A stretch of DNA of 64,000 nucleotides, taken from positions 360,059 to 424,058 of the forward strand of contig DASRHP010000012.1 of NCBI GenBank assembly GCA_035650475.1, given 5' to 3'. The translations under genes and the position numbers were made by a program. The stretch is from Candidatus Binataceae bacterium (GTDB taxonomy: Bacteria; Desulfobacterota; Binatia; Binatales; Binataceae). Shown here piece after piece: positions 36,095 to 45,459 of the stretch. Within the stretch, counting starts at the first letter, position 1. Each line of letters begins with the position of its first letter. Under the pieces are notes generated by a model that saw only the letters and a list, made by a program, of their open reading frames with translations, was not told the origin of the DNA and did not search any database.

Positions 36095-38155
36095 GTGGAG
36101 CATCCGGTTACGGTCGAGTTCGTGCGCTGGATCGTGCTGCTGCCGCTGTTGGGGGCGGCGGTGAACTTTCTCGCCGGCGCATGGCTCCAGCGCCGCTTCG
36201 GTAAGCGCGTGATAAGCCTTGTCGGATGCGCGGTGGTCGTCGCCGCCTTTGCGCTCGCCGTGCGCGCGTTCGCGGTGATGTTGGCGGCGCCGCCGGCGGG
36301 CCGCTTCATGCTCGACGAGCTTTGGCGGTGGATCGACGTCGGGCCGCTCAGGCTCGATATTGCGCTGTGGCTCGATCCGCTGTCGATGGTGATGGTGCTG
36401 ATCATCACGGGCGTCGGCGGGCTTATCCACATCTACTCGACCGGCTACATGCACGAGGACGAGTCGTACTGGCGGTTTTTCGCCTGGCTCAACCTGTTCA
36501 CGTTCGCGATGCTGGTGCTGGTGCTGGCCGACAACCTGTTCCTGGTGTTCGTGGGGTGGGAGGGCGTGGGGCTGTGCTCGTTCGCGCTCATAGGGTTCTG
36601 GTACAGGGAGCTGCCCAACACGGTCGCCGGCAACAAGGCCTTTATCGTCAACCGCGTCGGCGACTGGGCCTTCGTGGTCGCGCTCTACGCGCTGTTCGCG
36701 GGGCTCGGCGCGGTCGGCCATCCCACGCTCGTCATCCGCGACGTCGCGCACTGGGCGCCTGCGCTGGCCGGAATGCCGGGCTATCTGGGGATGTCGCTGG
36801 TGACGTTCGTCACGCTGCTGCTGTTCGCCGGGGCTACCGGCAAGTCGGCGCAGATTCCGCTGCACGTATGGCTGCCGGACGCGATGGCCGGGCCGACGCC
36901 GGTCAGCGCGCTTATCCATGCGGCGACGATGGTGACGGCGGGCGTGTACATGATCGCGCGGCTCAATTTCCTGTTCTCGATGGCGCCGGCGACGATGCTG
37001 GTGATCGCGACAATCGGAACGTTGACCGCCTTCTTCGCCGCCACCATCGGCACCACCCAGGACGACATCAAGAAGGTGCTCGCCTACTCGACGGTCAGCC
37101 AGCTCGGCTACATGATGGCCGCGGTCGGGGTGGGCGCCTACGTCGACGGCGTCTTCCATCTGATGACCCACGCCTTTTTCAAGGCCTGCCTGTTCCTCGG
37201 CGCGGGCTCCGTGATCCACGCGATGGGCGGGGTGCAGGACATGCGGCTGATGGGCGGCCTGCGCCGCAGGCTGCCGGTCACGTTCTGGACCTTCCTCGCA
37301 GCGACGCTGGCGCTCTGCGGCGTGCCGCCGTTCGCCGGCTTCATGTCCAAGGACGCGATCATCTGGGACAGCTTCGCCCACGGCCATCCGACGCTGTGGG
37401 CGCTGCTGTGGAGCGGCGCCGGTATCACCGCCTTCTACATGTTTCGCCAGGTGTACATGACCTTCTTCGGCGAGTTCCACGGCGGCCACGAGCGCGAGCA
37501 CCATCTGCACGAATCGCCGCCCGCGATGGCGCTCGCGCTGGTCGTGCTCGGCGCGCTCTCGGTGGTCGGCGGCTTCGTCGCGCTGCCGGGATTCCTGGGC
37601 CGCTTCGATCCGTTTGGACAGTTCCTCGCGCCGGTGTTTGACTCGCCGGCGACGCGCCACGCGGCCGAGTCAGTGATCGAGAACCGCGGGCTCGAGGCCA
37701 CGATGGGTCTGGTGTCGCTGCTGATGGTGGCGGGGGGATGGCTGCTCGCCGACCTCATCTACCGCCAGGGCTCAACGCGCTTCGCGTGGGTCGGCGAGTT
37801 GTGCAACGGCGCGCTTTACCGCACGGTGCTCAACAAATACTACGTGGACGAAGCCTACGAGGCGGGACCGATGGCGGCGACGCTTGCGAGCTCGCGGGTG
37901 GCGGCCTGGTTCGACCTCCACATTATCGACTGGATGGTGAACTTCGCCGCCACGCTGACCGTGTTCGGCTCGTGGCTCTCGGGACTGTTCGACCGCTACG
38001 TGGTTGACGGGCTGGTCAACCTGGCTTCCAATGCGACGCTGGAGGTGGGCGGGCGGATGCGCCGCCTGCAAACCGGCTCGATCAACGGCTATCTCTACGG
38101 AATCCTGGCGGGGGTCACGCTGATCCTCATCGTCCGGGCGGTGCTGCGGGTGTAG
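36095..38155 (+). CDS. nuoL: NADH-quinone oxidoreductase subunit L
   Basis: A 686-residue antiporter-like membrane subunit, the largest in the pumping arm, with the long lateral helix at its C-terminal end. Typical blocks: GVGLCSFALIGFWYRE, GKSAQIPLHVWLPDAMAGPT, PVSALIHAATMVTAGVYMIA and DDIKKVLAYSTVSQLGYMMA. The Lys in the last is a proton-path residue. The start is GTG at 36095 (EHPVTVEFVRWIVLLPLLGA). The C-terminal segment ends YLYGILAGVTLILIVRAVLR. Confidence 0.97.
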   Translation: MEHPVTVEFVRWIVLLPLLGAAVNFLAGAWLQRRFGKRVISLVGCAVVVAAFALAVRAFAVMLAAPPAGRFMLDELWRWIDVGPLRLDIALWLDPLSMVMVLIITGVGGLIHIYSTGYMHEDESYWRFFAWLNLFTFAMLVLVLADNLFLVFVGWEGVGLCSFALIGFWYRELPNTVAGNKAFIVNRVGDWAFVVALYALFAGLGAVGHPTLVIRDVAHWAPALAGMPGYLGMSLVTFVTLLLFAGATGKSAQIPLHVWLPDAMAGPTPVSALIHAATMVTAGVYMIARLNFLFSMAPATMLVIATIGTLTAFFAATIGTTQDDIKKVLAYSTVSQLGYMMAAVGVGAYVDGVFHLMTHAFFKACLFLGAGSVIHAMGGVQDMRLMGGLRRRLPVTFWTFLAATLALCGVPPFAGFMSKDAIIWDSFAHGHPTLWALLWSGAGITAFYMFRQVYMTFFGEFHGGHEREHHLHESPPAMALALVVLGALSVVGGFVALPGFLGRFDPFGQFLAPVFDSPATRHAAESVIENRGLEATMGLVSLLMVAGGWLLADLIYRQGSTRFAWVGELCNGALYRTVLNKYYVDEAYEAGPMAATLASSRVAAWFDLHIIDWMVNFAATLTVFGSWLSGLFDRYVVDGLVNLASNATLEVGGRMRRLQTGSINGYLYGILAGVTLILIVRAVLRV

Positions 38156-38206
38156 GCACGCACGCGGGGGAGGCGGCGAGGCAGAAGCCGGAAAGCGCAA
38201 CCGACG

Positions 38207-39706
38207 ATGGATCATCCGCTGACGCTCATCACCTTCATCCCGCTGATCGGGATGGTGCTCATCCTGGCCTGCCCGCCCAAGCTGGGCTGGCTGTACCGAT
38301 GGATCGCGGCCGCGTTCGTTTTTCCGCAGCTCGTGATCGCCGGATGGCTGTACGCCAACTTCGACACCTCGACCACGGCGATCCAGTTCAGCGAGCGCTA
38401 CGCGTGGATTCCCGCCTACCACATCTTCTACTTCCTCGGCATCGACGGCATCAGCATCTCGATGGTGCTGCTGACGGCGATCATCTGTTTCATCTCGGTC
38501 TTCGCCAGCTTCAGCATCGACCGCGGCGAGAAGGGCTACTACGCGCTGCTGCTGCTGCTCGACACCGGGATGATGGGCGTGTTCGTCGCGCTCGACTTCT
38601 TCCTGTTCTACATTTTCTGGGAAGTGATGCTGCTCCCGATGTATTTCCTGATCGGGATCTGGGGCGGGCCGCGGCGGGAGTACGCGGCGATCAAGTTTTT
38701 TCTCTACACGCTGCTCGGCTCGGTGCTGATCCTGCTCGCGATGCTGGGGCTGTACTACTACGGCGCGACGCCGACCTTCGACATGCTCCAACTCGCCGGC
38801 AATGCGAGCCACTACTCGATGACCTTCCAGCGCGTAGCCTGGATCGCACTCTTTATCGGCTTCGCGATCAAGATTCCGGCTTTCCCGTTCCACACCTGGC
38901 TGCCCGATGCGCACGTCGAGGCGCCGACCGCGATCAGCGTCATCCTCGCCGGCGTGCTGCTCAAGATGGGCACCTACGGCATCCTGCGAATCAACTACGC
39001 GATCCTGCCCGCGGCCAGCCACGAGTTCGCTTACTGGCTGCTCGGCGCGCTCGGTACGCTCAATATCGTGTACGGCGCGCTGTGCGCGATGGCGCAGACC
39101 GACTACAAGAAGCTGATCGCCTATTCGTCGATCAGCCACATGGGTTACGTGATGCTGGGGATGGCGACGTTCACCGCGGCCGGGATCAACGGCGCCGTGC
39201 TCCAGATGTTCAATCACGGGACGATCACCGCGATGCTCTTCATCCTGGTCGGCGTGATCTACGACCGCGCGCACCATCGCGAGATCGCCGGCTTCGGCGG
39301 GCTTGCGGGCCAGATGCCGGTGTACGCGGGGATAACCGGGCTCGCGTTCTTCGCCGCGATGGGCCTGCCGGGGCTGTCGGCCTTCATCTCGGAGGTCCTG
39401 GTGCTGATCGGCGCGTGGCAGAAGTACCCGGTGCTGACGATGCTCGGCGCGGGCACCGCAATCCTCACCGCCGGCTACATGCTGTGGACCTTCCAGCGTG
39501 TCTATCTCGGCCCGCTCAACGAAAAATACCGCAGCCTGAGCGATCTGAGTCTGCGCGAAGCCTTCACGCTGGTGCCGCTTGGCATTATCGTGCTCATCCT
39601 GGGTGTCTATCCGCACGCCGTGCTCGGGCTGCTCGGCACCTCGCTCAACCATCTCAACCAGGTCGTGCTGATGGCGCACGCGCCGGCCATCGCGCTGGCG
39701 CGTTGA
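38207..39706 (+). CDS. nuoM: NADH-quinone oxidoreductase subunit M
   Basis: A 499-residue antiporter-like membrane subunit. Landmarks: YFLGIDGISISMVLLTAIIC, FYIFWEVMLLPMYFLIGIWG, KIPAFPFHTWLPDAHVEAPT, and YKKLIAYSSISHMGYVMLG. It belongs to the same superfamily as Mrp antiporters and pumps protons with NuoL and NuoN. ATG 38207, 51 bp after nuoL. Confidence 0.97.
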   Translation: MDHPLTLITFIPLIGMVLILACPPKLGWLYRWIAAAFVFPQLVIAGWLYANFDTSTTAIQFSERYAWIPAYHIFYFLGIDGISISMVLLTAIICFISVFASFSIDRGEKGYYALLLLLDTGMMGVFVALDFFLFYIFWEVMLLPMYFLIGIWGGPRREYAAIKFFLYTLLGSVLILLAMLGLYYYGATPTFDMLQLAGNASHYSMTFQRVAWIALFIGFAIKIPAFPFHTWLPDAHVEAPTAISVILAGVLLKMGTYGILRINYAILPAASHEFAYWLLGALGTLNIVYGALCAMAQTDYKKLIAYSSISHMGYVMLGMATFTAAGINGAVLQMFNHGTITAMLFILVGVIYDRAHHREIAGFGGLAGQMPVYAGITGLAFFAAMGLPGLSAFISEVLVLIGAWQKYPVLTMLGAGTAILTAGYMLWTFQRVYLGPLNEKYRSLSDLSLREAFTLVPLGIIVLILGVYPHAVLGLLGTSLNHLNQVVLMAHAPAIALAR

Positions 39707-39734
39707 GGCGCGGCCGGCGCGCAGCGGGACCACG

Positions 39735-41222
39735 ATGGACCTCGGCAACGTCGCAAGCCTCGGCTACCTGCTGCCGGAACTGCTGCTCACCGCCGGCGTC
39801 GTGGCGCTGGTGGTGATCGATCTGATCCTGCGCAACAAGGCCGCGCTCGGCGACCTCGCACTGGTGATCGCGGCGGGCGCGCTGCTCCTGATCGCGCTGG
39901 AGCCGGGCCATCGCGGTGCCTGGCTGTTCCATCGGATGCTCGTGTTCGACGCCTTCGGCCTGTTCTTCCGTACCCTGATTGCGCTCGCCACGCTGGTCGC
40001 GGTCTGGATGTCGATCGGCTCGGAGGAGGTGCGCCGCTGCGACCAGGGCGAGTACTACGCGATCCTGCTCGCGAGCGCGCTCGGGATGTTCCTGATGGCC
40101 GAGGCGAGCAATCTGCTGATGGCCTACCTCGCGCTCGAACTGGTCAGCCTGACCTCCTACGTCCTGACCGGCATTCTGCGCCACAACCGCCGCGCGCAGG
40201 AGGCCGCGCTCAAGTATCTCATCTACGGCGGCGTCGCCTCGGGCACGATGGTGTACGGAATGAGCTGGATCTACGGGCTCACCGGTTCGCTCGACTTCGC
40301 CGCGATCAACCGCGCGCTCACCACGCAGGGCCATTTGCCGGTGCTCGCCGTGTTCATCGCGCTGGTCCTGATCCTTGCCGGCCTGGGCTACAAGGTGGCT
40401 TCGGTGCCGTTCCACATGTGGGCGCCCGACGTTTACACCGGCGCGCCGATTCCTATCACGACGTTCCTTGCGGTTGGCTCCAAGGCGGCCGGCTTCGCGC
40501 TGCTCACGCGCTTCTTCTTCCCGGCGATTTCGCGCCTTGGAGCGGGCGGCAGCTGGCAGGCGCTGAGCGGCGTCGAGTGGCCGGAGCTATTGCTTGTGGT
40601 GTGCGTGCTCACGATGACGCTGGGCAATCTCGCCGCGCTCCATCAGACCAACATGAAGCGGCTGCTCGCGTACTCGTCGATCGCGCAGGCAGGATACGCG
40701 CTGATGGGGGTGGTAATCCTGTCCGACGACGGGATCCGGGCGATGCTCTTCTACCTGTTCGCGTACTATGTGATGGACGCGGGCGCGTTTCTCGTCGTGA
40801 TGATCATCGCCAACGCGACCGGGCGCGAGGATATCGAGGCCTACCGCGGGCTTGCGTGGCGCGGCGGCGCGGTGCCCGCGATCGCGCTCGCCATCTTCCT
40901 GCTCTCGCTCACCGGGATCCCGGCGACCGTCGGCTTCATCGGCAAGTTCTACATCTTCGCGGCCGTGATCCGCTCGCAGTTCTACGTGCTGGCCGTGATC
41001 GGCATCCTCAATTCTGTGGTCTCGCTCTACTACTACATGGTGCCGGTGCGGATGATGTTCCTGGAGATGCCGCGCGGCGACGAGACGCCGGTTGCGATCG
41101 AGCCTTGGAACTACAGCATGATGGGCGTACTCGCGTGCGCGACGATCGTGCTTGGGCTGTACTGGACGCCGATCATCGCGTTCGCCGACCGCTCGATGCA
41201 CTTCTTCCTCGGTCAGTCGTAG
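39735..41222 (+). CDS. nuoN: NADH-quinone oxidoreductase subunit N
   Basis: A 495-residue antiporter-like membrane subunit, the last of the operon. Landmarks: LLMAYLALELVSLTSYVLTG, KVASVPFHMWAPDVYTGAPI and MKRLLAYSSIAQAGYALMGV. The end of the operon has the order A, B, C, D, H, I, J, K, L, M, N; the NADH dehydrogenase genes nuoE, nuoF and nuoG are missing from it. The next gene (third DUF1329) is convergent. Confidence 0.97.
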   Translation: MDLGNVASLGYLLPELLLTAGVVALVVIDLILRNKAALGDLALVIAAGALLLIALEPGHRGAWLFHRMLVFDAFGLFFRTLIALATLVAVWMSIGSEEVRRCDQGEYYAILLASALGMFLMAEASNLLMAYLALELVSLTSYVLTGILRHNRRAQEAALKYLIYGGVASGTMVYGMSWIYGLTGSLDFAAINRALTTQGHLPVLAVFIALVLILAGLGYKVASVPFHMWAPDVYTGAPIPITTFLAVGSKAAGFALLTRFFFPAISRLGAGGSWQALSGVEWPELLLVVCVLTMTLGNLAALHQTNMKRLLAYSSIAQAGYALMGVVILSDDGIRAMLFYLFAYYVMDAGAFLVVMIIANATGREDIEAYRGLAWRGGAVPAIALAIFLLSLTGIPATVGFIGKFYIFAAVIRSQFYVLAVIGILNSVVSLYYYMVPVRMMFLEMPRGDETPVAIEPWNYSMMGVLACATIVLGLYWTPIIAFADRSMHFFLGQS

Positions 41223-41265
41223 CTGCGGCCGGCCCCGGCTGAGGCGATCGCCTGGCCGCTCGAGC

Positions 41266-41291
41266 GTGGCGCCGCAGCCCGGCGGCGCCAC
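41266..41291. repeat. 10-bp stem-loop after nuoN
   Basis: GTGGCGCCGC (41266-41275) and GCGGCGCCAC (41282-41291) pair perfectly around a 6-nt loop, 44 bp after the nuoN stop and in the gap between converging genes. No T-run follows, so it is at best a Rho-assisted or end-protecting hairpin at the operon end. Confidence 0.45.
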
Positions 41292-41400
41292 ACGGCCTCA
41301 TCGACGGCGCCCGCGCCAGCTCCGGCATCGCGCACGCCGCTTACGCCAAGCCGTGGGTGACCGGAAGCCCACGGCCGCGGACGCGAGCGCCGCCGGCCGG

Positions 41401-42708
41401 CTAGCGCATGATCTGCATCAGCCCGCCGGGCGTCGAGTACTTCGCCACGTCGTCAAACTGCCTGGGCACTTCGGTGTTGAACATGACGTAGCGGCCGCTC
41501 TTGTCGGTGTTGTAGCCGAGGCTGATGTGGCTGTTCTGCACGTCCCAGGTGGAGGCATAGAAGCGGCCGTAGATGGTCTCGCCATCGGCGCCGGGAACCT
41601 TGCGCTTGTGGTAGCCGGTCATCGTGATCTTCCACAGCTTGCCGTTGGTATCGTACTCGTCGTCCCACAGCCCGCGCGCGGTTTCCTTGTCCACGTTGAT
41701 GATGCGCTTGCCGTAGCAGTAGCCGGGCGCCTGTGCGGGTACCCGATGAACGTTGATGACCCAGGTGTCGCGCAGGCTCCACGGTCCCCAGGACGGCCGC
41801 GCAAACGCCAACGGCATGTCGTAGTTGTCGGGGAACGACGCCTCGGCCGCGGTCATGTCGACCAGCGTGAGCACCTTCTGGTCACGCAAATAGTCGGCGC
41901 TGAAGATCGCCAGGCCGCCGTTGAAGCCGGGTTTCTGGTCGTCGTGAGTCCAGTCGGTGCCGAGCAGCGGCGCGCATCGAGAACTCGTCGACAGCCTGAG
42001 CGAGCGCCGCAGCGCCGGAATGAAGACGTAGTTCTGTTCTTCCGCCTGATTGTTCTGCGGCAGGATGTCGAGGTCGGCGGTGTATTTGGCCTGTTCCGGC
42101 TCGTTGACCATTATCCACTGCGAGGCGAAAGCGCCGGCAGCCTTGGGATCGACGCGCGGCACGCCGGGATCGGTGTTGAAGGCGAGCTGGCGGTAGACGA
42201 AATCCCACTGCGCGCTGCTGTGACTGCCGAAGCGGTCAATTAGCCACAGGTTCCACAACCCGTAGCCCGGCATCCCCACGCCCAGGTGGGGGCCGTAGGC
42301 GTACCACATGTCGGCCAGGATCTCGTAGCCCTTATCCGGACCGCGCGGGTCGGGAAAGGGCTCGCCGGCGACGTAATTGGCGACGTCGTTGTTGCCGTTG
42401 GGAAGGTGCACCACCCGCACCTGCCCGCTGTATTTCTCGGTGGCATTGCGGAAGGTGGTCGGCGCCACGATATGCACTGGCGGGCCGACGTCTATCTCGA
42501 CGTCCGACGGCATCTTGAAGAAGTACTGGCCTCCGAACAGCGCGACGAGGCCCTCGGACATGTACTGTTTGAATTCCTGCCAGTTCGCCGTCGTGATCTT
42601 GGTGCCTGGCGGAATGCCCGCATCACCCGCGGCCAGCGCAAGCGCACTTGCGAGCAGCAGCGCGAGCACCATTGCCGATCCGGAAAGCAGCAGTTTCGTC
42701 GATTTCAT
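41401..42708 (-). CDS. DUF1329 family periplasmic protein (copy 3)
   Basis: A 435-residue DUF1329 protein. The signal peptide is MKSTKLLLSGSAMVLALLLA, cleaved near ALALAA; the ATG at 42708 follows GGAGG. Family blocks: GTKITTANWQEFKQYMSEGL, YFFKMPSDVEIDVGPPVHIV, PGYCYGKRIINVDKE and the end STPGGLMQIMR. It is more diverged from the tandem copies at 4245-6864 than they are from each other. It lies convergent to nuoN and has a distinct A/T-rich, palindrome-containing promoter region upstream. Role unknown; probably periplasmic or outer-membrane linked. Confidence 0.9.
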   Translation of the reverse strand: MKSTKLLLSGSAMVLALLLASALALAAGDAGIPPGTKITTANWQEFKQYMSEGLVALFGGQYFFKMPSDVEIDVGPPVHIVAPTTFRNATEKYSGQVRVVHLPNGNNDVANYVAGEPFPDPRGPDKGYEILADMWYAYGPHLGVGMPGYGLWNLWLIDRFGSHSSAQWDFVYRQLAFNTDPGVPRVDPKAAGAFASQWIMVNEPEQAKYTADLDILPQNNQAEEQNYVFIPALRRSLRLSTSSRCAPLLGTDWTHDDQKPGFNGGLAIFSADYLRDQKVLTLVDMTAAEASFPDNYDMPLAFARPSWGPWSLRDTWVINVHRVPAQAPGYCYGKRIINVDKETARGLWDDEYDTNGKLWKITMTGYHKRKVPGADGETIYGRFYASTWDVQNSHISLGYNTDKSGRYVMFNTEVPRQFDDVAKYSTPGGLMQIMR

Positions 42709-43107
42709 GGCGAGCCTCCGAGTGTCCGCCCAGCCCTGAGAGCTGCCTCCAACCAAACCGATATACCGCTCACTACTCCGCGCCCATCAATAAATCAAGC
42801 GATTTATATTAGCAATTCTAATGAATCCGACAGCGTATTTTGCCGGCAAGGGGAACTCGGCGAGGTAGCGCTGTAGTCGTCCTCGACGTCGATCGCGAGC
42901 GTCGCGAGCAGACGCACCACGGCGTTGCAGAACGTGATCTTGATTATTCGCCGCTATCGCAGCGCAACGTCGAAGGCAAAGGAGACATCCCGTTGTACCG
43001 CGCTCTCTACGCTCGCGTCGATTTGCGCCGTACCGCCCGGATGCGATAGCTGCTTAGGCGCCGGACGGGCGGGTGTGCGGACGAATTCGCGGGGGAGTTC
43101 AATCGCA
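42709..43107. other. Divergent intergenic region with A/T-rich palindromic patch (399 bp)
   Basis: The gap between the third DUF1329 gene and the SDR gene holds no convincing coding sequence. At 42785-42825 it is strongly A/T-rich: an inverted repeat ATAAATC/GATTTAT (42790-42796 and 42801-42807, 4-bp loop) abuts ATTAG/CTAAT (42808-42812 and 42818-42822). The rest (42840-43090) is GC-rich and unremarkable. It is the likely site of the divergent promoters. Confidence 0.6.
42790..42822. promoter_or_regulatory. Adjacent A/T-rich palindromes: putative operator/promoter of DUF1329 copy 3
   Basis: Two inverted repeats lie side by side: a 7-bp arm pair at 42790-42807 with a 4-bp loop, and a 5-bp arm pair at 42808-42822 with a 5-bp centre. 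They stand about 85-115 bp before the DUF1329 start. Such A/T-rich dyads in a GC-rich genome often mark regulator sites. No regulator can be named. Confidence 0.4.
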
Positions 43108-43896
43108 ATGGGCAAGCTGGACGGAAAAATCGCACTGATCACCGGAAGCGGCTCGGGCATCGGCCGCGCCAGCGCACTTCTGTTCGCCGCCGAGGGCGCG
43201 AAGGTCTCGGTCGTGGACTGGGCCGAGGACCGCGCGCGCGCGGTGGCCGCGGAGATCGCGGCGCGCGGCGGCGAGGCAATCGCGCTGCGTGCCGACGTCT
43301 CGAGGGCAGCCGACGCCGAGCGGATGGTCGCGGAGACAGTGCGCCGCTTCGGCCGCCTCGACGTCCTGTTCAACAACGCCGGCATCGGCTTCGCCCGGCG
43401 TACCCATCTGCTCACCGAAGAAGAATGGGACCGCACGATCGACATCGATCTCAAGGGTGTGTTTCTGGGTTGCAAGTACGGGCTGCCAGAACTTATGAAG
43501 CAGGGCGGCGTGATCCTGAGCACCGCGTCGGTTGCGGGGCTTGAGGGTATCCGCCAGATGGCTGCGTACTGTGCGGCCAAGGCCGGCGTCATCATGTTGA
43601 CCAAGTCGCTCGCGATGGACTACGCCGAATACGGCGTCCGCGTTAACTGCGTGTGTCCAGGGACGATCGAGACGCCGCTCAGCGACACCGCCTACGAGAA
43701 CCTTTCCGAGGAGCGGCGCGAGCGGGCGCGCCGGATGGTCGCCGCGATGCACCTGCTCGGACGCACCGGCCGGCCCGAGGAGATCGCCAGCGTGGCGTTG
43801 TTCCTGTGCTCGCAGGACGCGTCATTCATCACCGGACAGGCAGTAGTCGTCGATGGCGGCTACAGCGCAGGTCATCGAATGATAAGACTCTCGTAA
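43108..43896 (+). CDS. Short-chain dehydrogenase/reductase
   Basis: A 262-residue classical SDR. The cofactor motif is TGSGSGIGRA (about residues 13-22), with an acidic residue after beta-2 (VVDWAED) pointing to NAD(H). Then LFNNAGIGFA (NNAG), the catalytic Ser in STASVAGLEG and Tyr-x3-Lys in AAYCAAKAG, followed by VNCVCPGTIETPLSDT. It ends ITGQAVVVDGGYSAGHRM. The ATG at 43108 follows GGGGGAG. The substrate is unknown; family members oxidise alcohols or reduce ketones. Confidence 0.92.
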   Translation: MGKLDGKIALITGSGSGIGRASALLFAAEGAKVSVVDWAEDRARAVAAEIAARGGEAIALRADVSRAADAERMVAETVRRFGRLDVLFNNAGIGFARRTHLLTEEEWDRTIDIDLKGVFLGCKYGLPELMKQGGVILSTASVAGLEGIRQMAAYCAAKAGVIMLTKSLAMDYAEYGVRVNCVCPGTIETPLSDTAYENLSEERRERARRMVAAMHLLGRTGRPEEIASVALFLCSQDASFITGQAVVVDGGYSAGHRMIRLS

Positions 43897-44072
43897 ACGC
43901 GTCCGAAGCCCATCAGACACAGCCGTCTTTGCGATTTTTGCCCGATGAATGCGGCGCTCGTGGTTTCGATTGCGCGCGGGCGCTAAAGTGAAATCAGTGA
44001 CATGACGCTTCGGCGAAAAGCCGTGCAGGTTCGCGACGCTGCGGGGGAAGCGGCGCGGCAAAGGAGCTTGCA

Positions 44073-44252
44073 GTGAGCTCAATAGGCTTCACCCTCGTCT
44101 TCGGCGTGCTCGCCGGTATCGCCGGCTTCGGTGGTTCAGCGGCCTTCGAATCGGTGCTGGTGCTGGGCGTGCTGGGACTGATGCATATGACGGTCGCTGC
44201 GGGGCGGCGCACCCGCGAGCGTGCGCTTGAACGCGCTCGGCGCACCGATTGA
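44073..44252 (+). CDS. 59-residue predicted single-span membrane protein
   Basis: A small open frame with a GTG start and a near-perfect ribosome site (AAAGGAG, 44060-44066) 6 bp before it. It encodes a hydrophobic glycine-rich segment (GFTLVFGVLAGIAGFGGSAA), a second hydrophobic stretch (SVLVLGVLGLMHMTV), then a basic tail rich in Arg. Two short helices or one hairpin in the membrane with a cytoplasmic tail is the likely layout. It is not recognised. The strong ribosome site and the sensible membrane-protein composition are the reason for reporting it. Confidence 0.55.
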   Translation: MSSIGFTLVFGVLAGIAGFGGSAAFESVLVLGVLGLMHMTVAAGRRTRERALERARRTD

Positions 44253-44393
44253 GCCGCAACTCTCCGTCGGTGAGTTGACCCTCACTTGGGGACGGCCGCG
44301 CTCCTTGCGCCGGCCGAATCTAACCTATCGTCTCTCCAGCCGTTGAAATTGCACTCCGCGCGGGCGGATGCTCTTGGGCGGGGTATCTTGCCG

Positions 44394-45299
44394 ATGAGTG
44401 GACAGCGCAGCGAACGCCCTGGCGTGGGACTGCTGCTGGTCGTCGCGATGCCGATAGGCAATCCCGCCGACCTCAGCCCGCGCGCGCTGGCCACGCTTGC
44501 CGAAGTCGATGTGATCGCCTGCGAGGACACACGGCGTATCGCGCCAATGCTGGCCGCGCATGCGATCCGCACTCCCACGCTCAGCTACTTCGAGCATAAC
44601 GAGGAGCGCCGCACGCCGGAGCTGATCGAGCGGATGCGCCGCGGCGAACGCGTCGCGCTTACGACCGATGCCGGAACTCCCGCGATCTCCGATCCGGGCT
44701 TCAGGCTGGTGCGCGCGGCGCATGCCGCCGGAATCAGGGTCGGCGCGGTGCCCGGTCCGTCAGCGGCGGTTGCGGCGCTTTCGGTCGCCGGGCTTCCGAC
44801 CGACCGTTTCACCTTCGAAGGATTTCTGCCGGCGCGGCCGGTCGCGCTGCGCAAGGCGCTCGAACGTCTTCGGTACGAGCCGCGCACGATGGTCTTCTAT
44901 GAGGCCGCGCGCAGGCTCGGTCCGCTGCTGGCGGAGATGGTATCGGTCTTCGGCGCCACGCGCGAGGCTGCTGTCGCGCGCGAGCTCGGCAAGACCTACG
45001 AAGAAGTGGTCCGCAGCACGTTGGGCGAACTCGCCGCGCGCTTCGACGCCCAGCCCGCGCGCGGCGAGATAACGCTCGTTGTCGCAGGCGCGCCCGCCGA
45101 GAGCGCCGCTTCATGTGCCGCAGAGCACGGCGCGGCGCCGGCGTTGAGCGTCGAGGTCCTGTGCGAGGCCGGGCTTTCGCTCAAGCAGGCGAGCGCGGTG
45201 ATGGCGCGGCTCAGTGGACGCGGCCGACGCGAGGTCTATCAGGAGGCGCTCAGAGCGCGCCGCGCGAGCGAGCCCGAGGTTGGCGAGCCCGAGGAATGA
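44394..45299 (+). CDS. rsmI: 16S rRNA (cytidine(1402)-2'-O)-methyltransferase
   Basis: A 301-residue tetrapyrrole-methylase-fold SAM enzyme that 2'-O-methylates C1402 of 16S rRNA with RsmH. Landmarks: VVAMPIGNPADLSPRALATL, VDVIACEDTRRIAPML, YFEHNEERR, LTTDAGTPAISDPGFRLVRA and VPGPSAAVAALSVAGLPTDR with FEGFLPAR. The ATG at 44394 is chosen because upstream codons carry unrelated residues. The C-terminal tail (about residues 255-301) includes the usual small helical extension (LSLKQASAVMARLSGRGR). Confidence 0.95.
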   Translation: MSGQRSERPGVGLLLVVAMPIGNPADLSPRALATLAEVDVIACEDTRRIAPMLAAHAIRTPTLSYFEHNEERRTPELIERMRRGERVALTTDAGTPAISDPGFRLVRAAHAAGIRVGAVPGPSAAVAALSVAGLPTDRFTFEGFLPARPVALRKALERLRYEPRTMVFYEAARRLGPLLAEMVSVFGATREAAVARELGKTYEEVVRSTLGELAARFDAQPARGEITLVVAGAPAESAASCAAEHGAAPALSVEVLCEAGLSLKQASAVMARLSGRGRREVYQEALRARRASEPEVGEPEE

Positions 45300-45459
45300 A
45301 AAAGGACCGGATGGCGCTGTTGATTGCCGTCGCGCCTGCGGCGCAAGGGTCGCTTGAAACCATGGGGTGGGTAGGATTCAATGCCGGCGAGGGATGGCGA
45401 CGAGGGGCAAAGCGGGTGCGCAAAAGCCTGCCCAAGCCGGGCCCCAGCGCGCGGCGGCC

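Noticed and set aside
35966..37660. 564-residue reverse-strand open frame
   Set aside because: It is antisense to nuoL, rich in Arg, His and Gln repeats, and is a shadow frame.
37772..39748. 658-residue reverse-strand open frame
   Set aside because: It is antisense to nuoL and nuoM, with no recognisable motif.
42840..43049. 69-residue frame in the DUF1329-SDR gap
   Set aside because: TTG start, no ribosome site, and composition without hydrophobic core or known motif.
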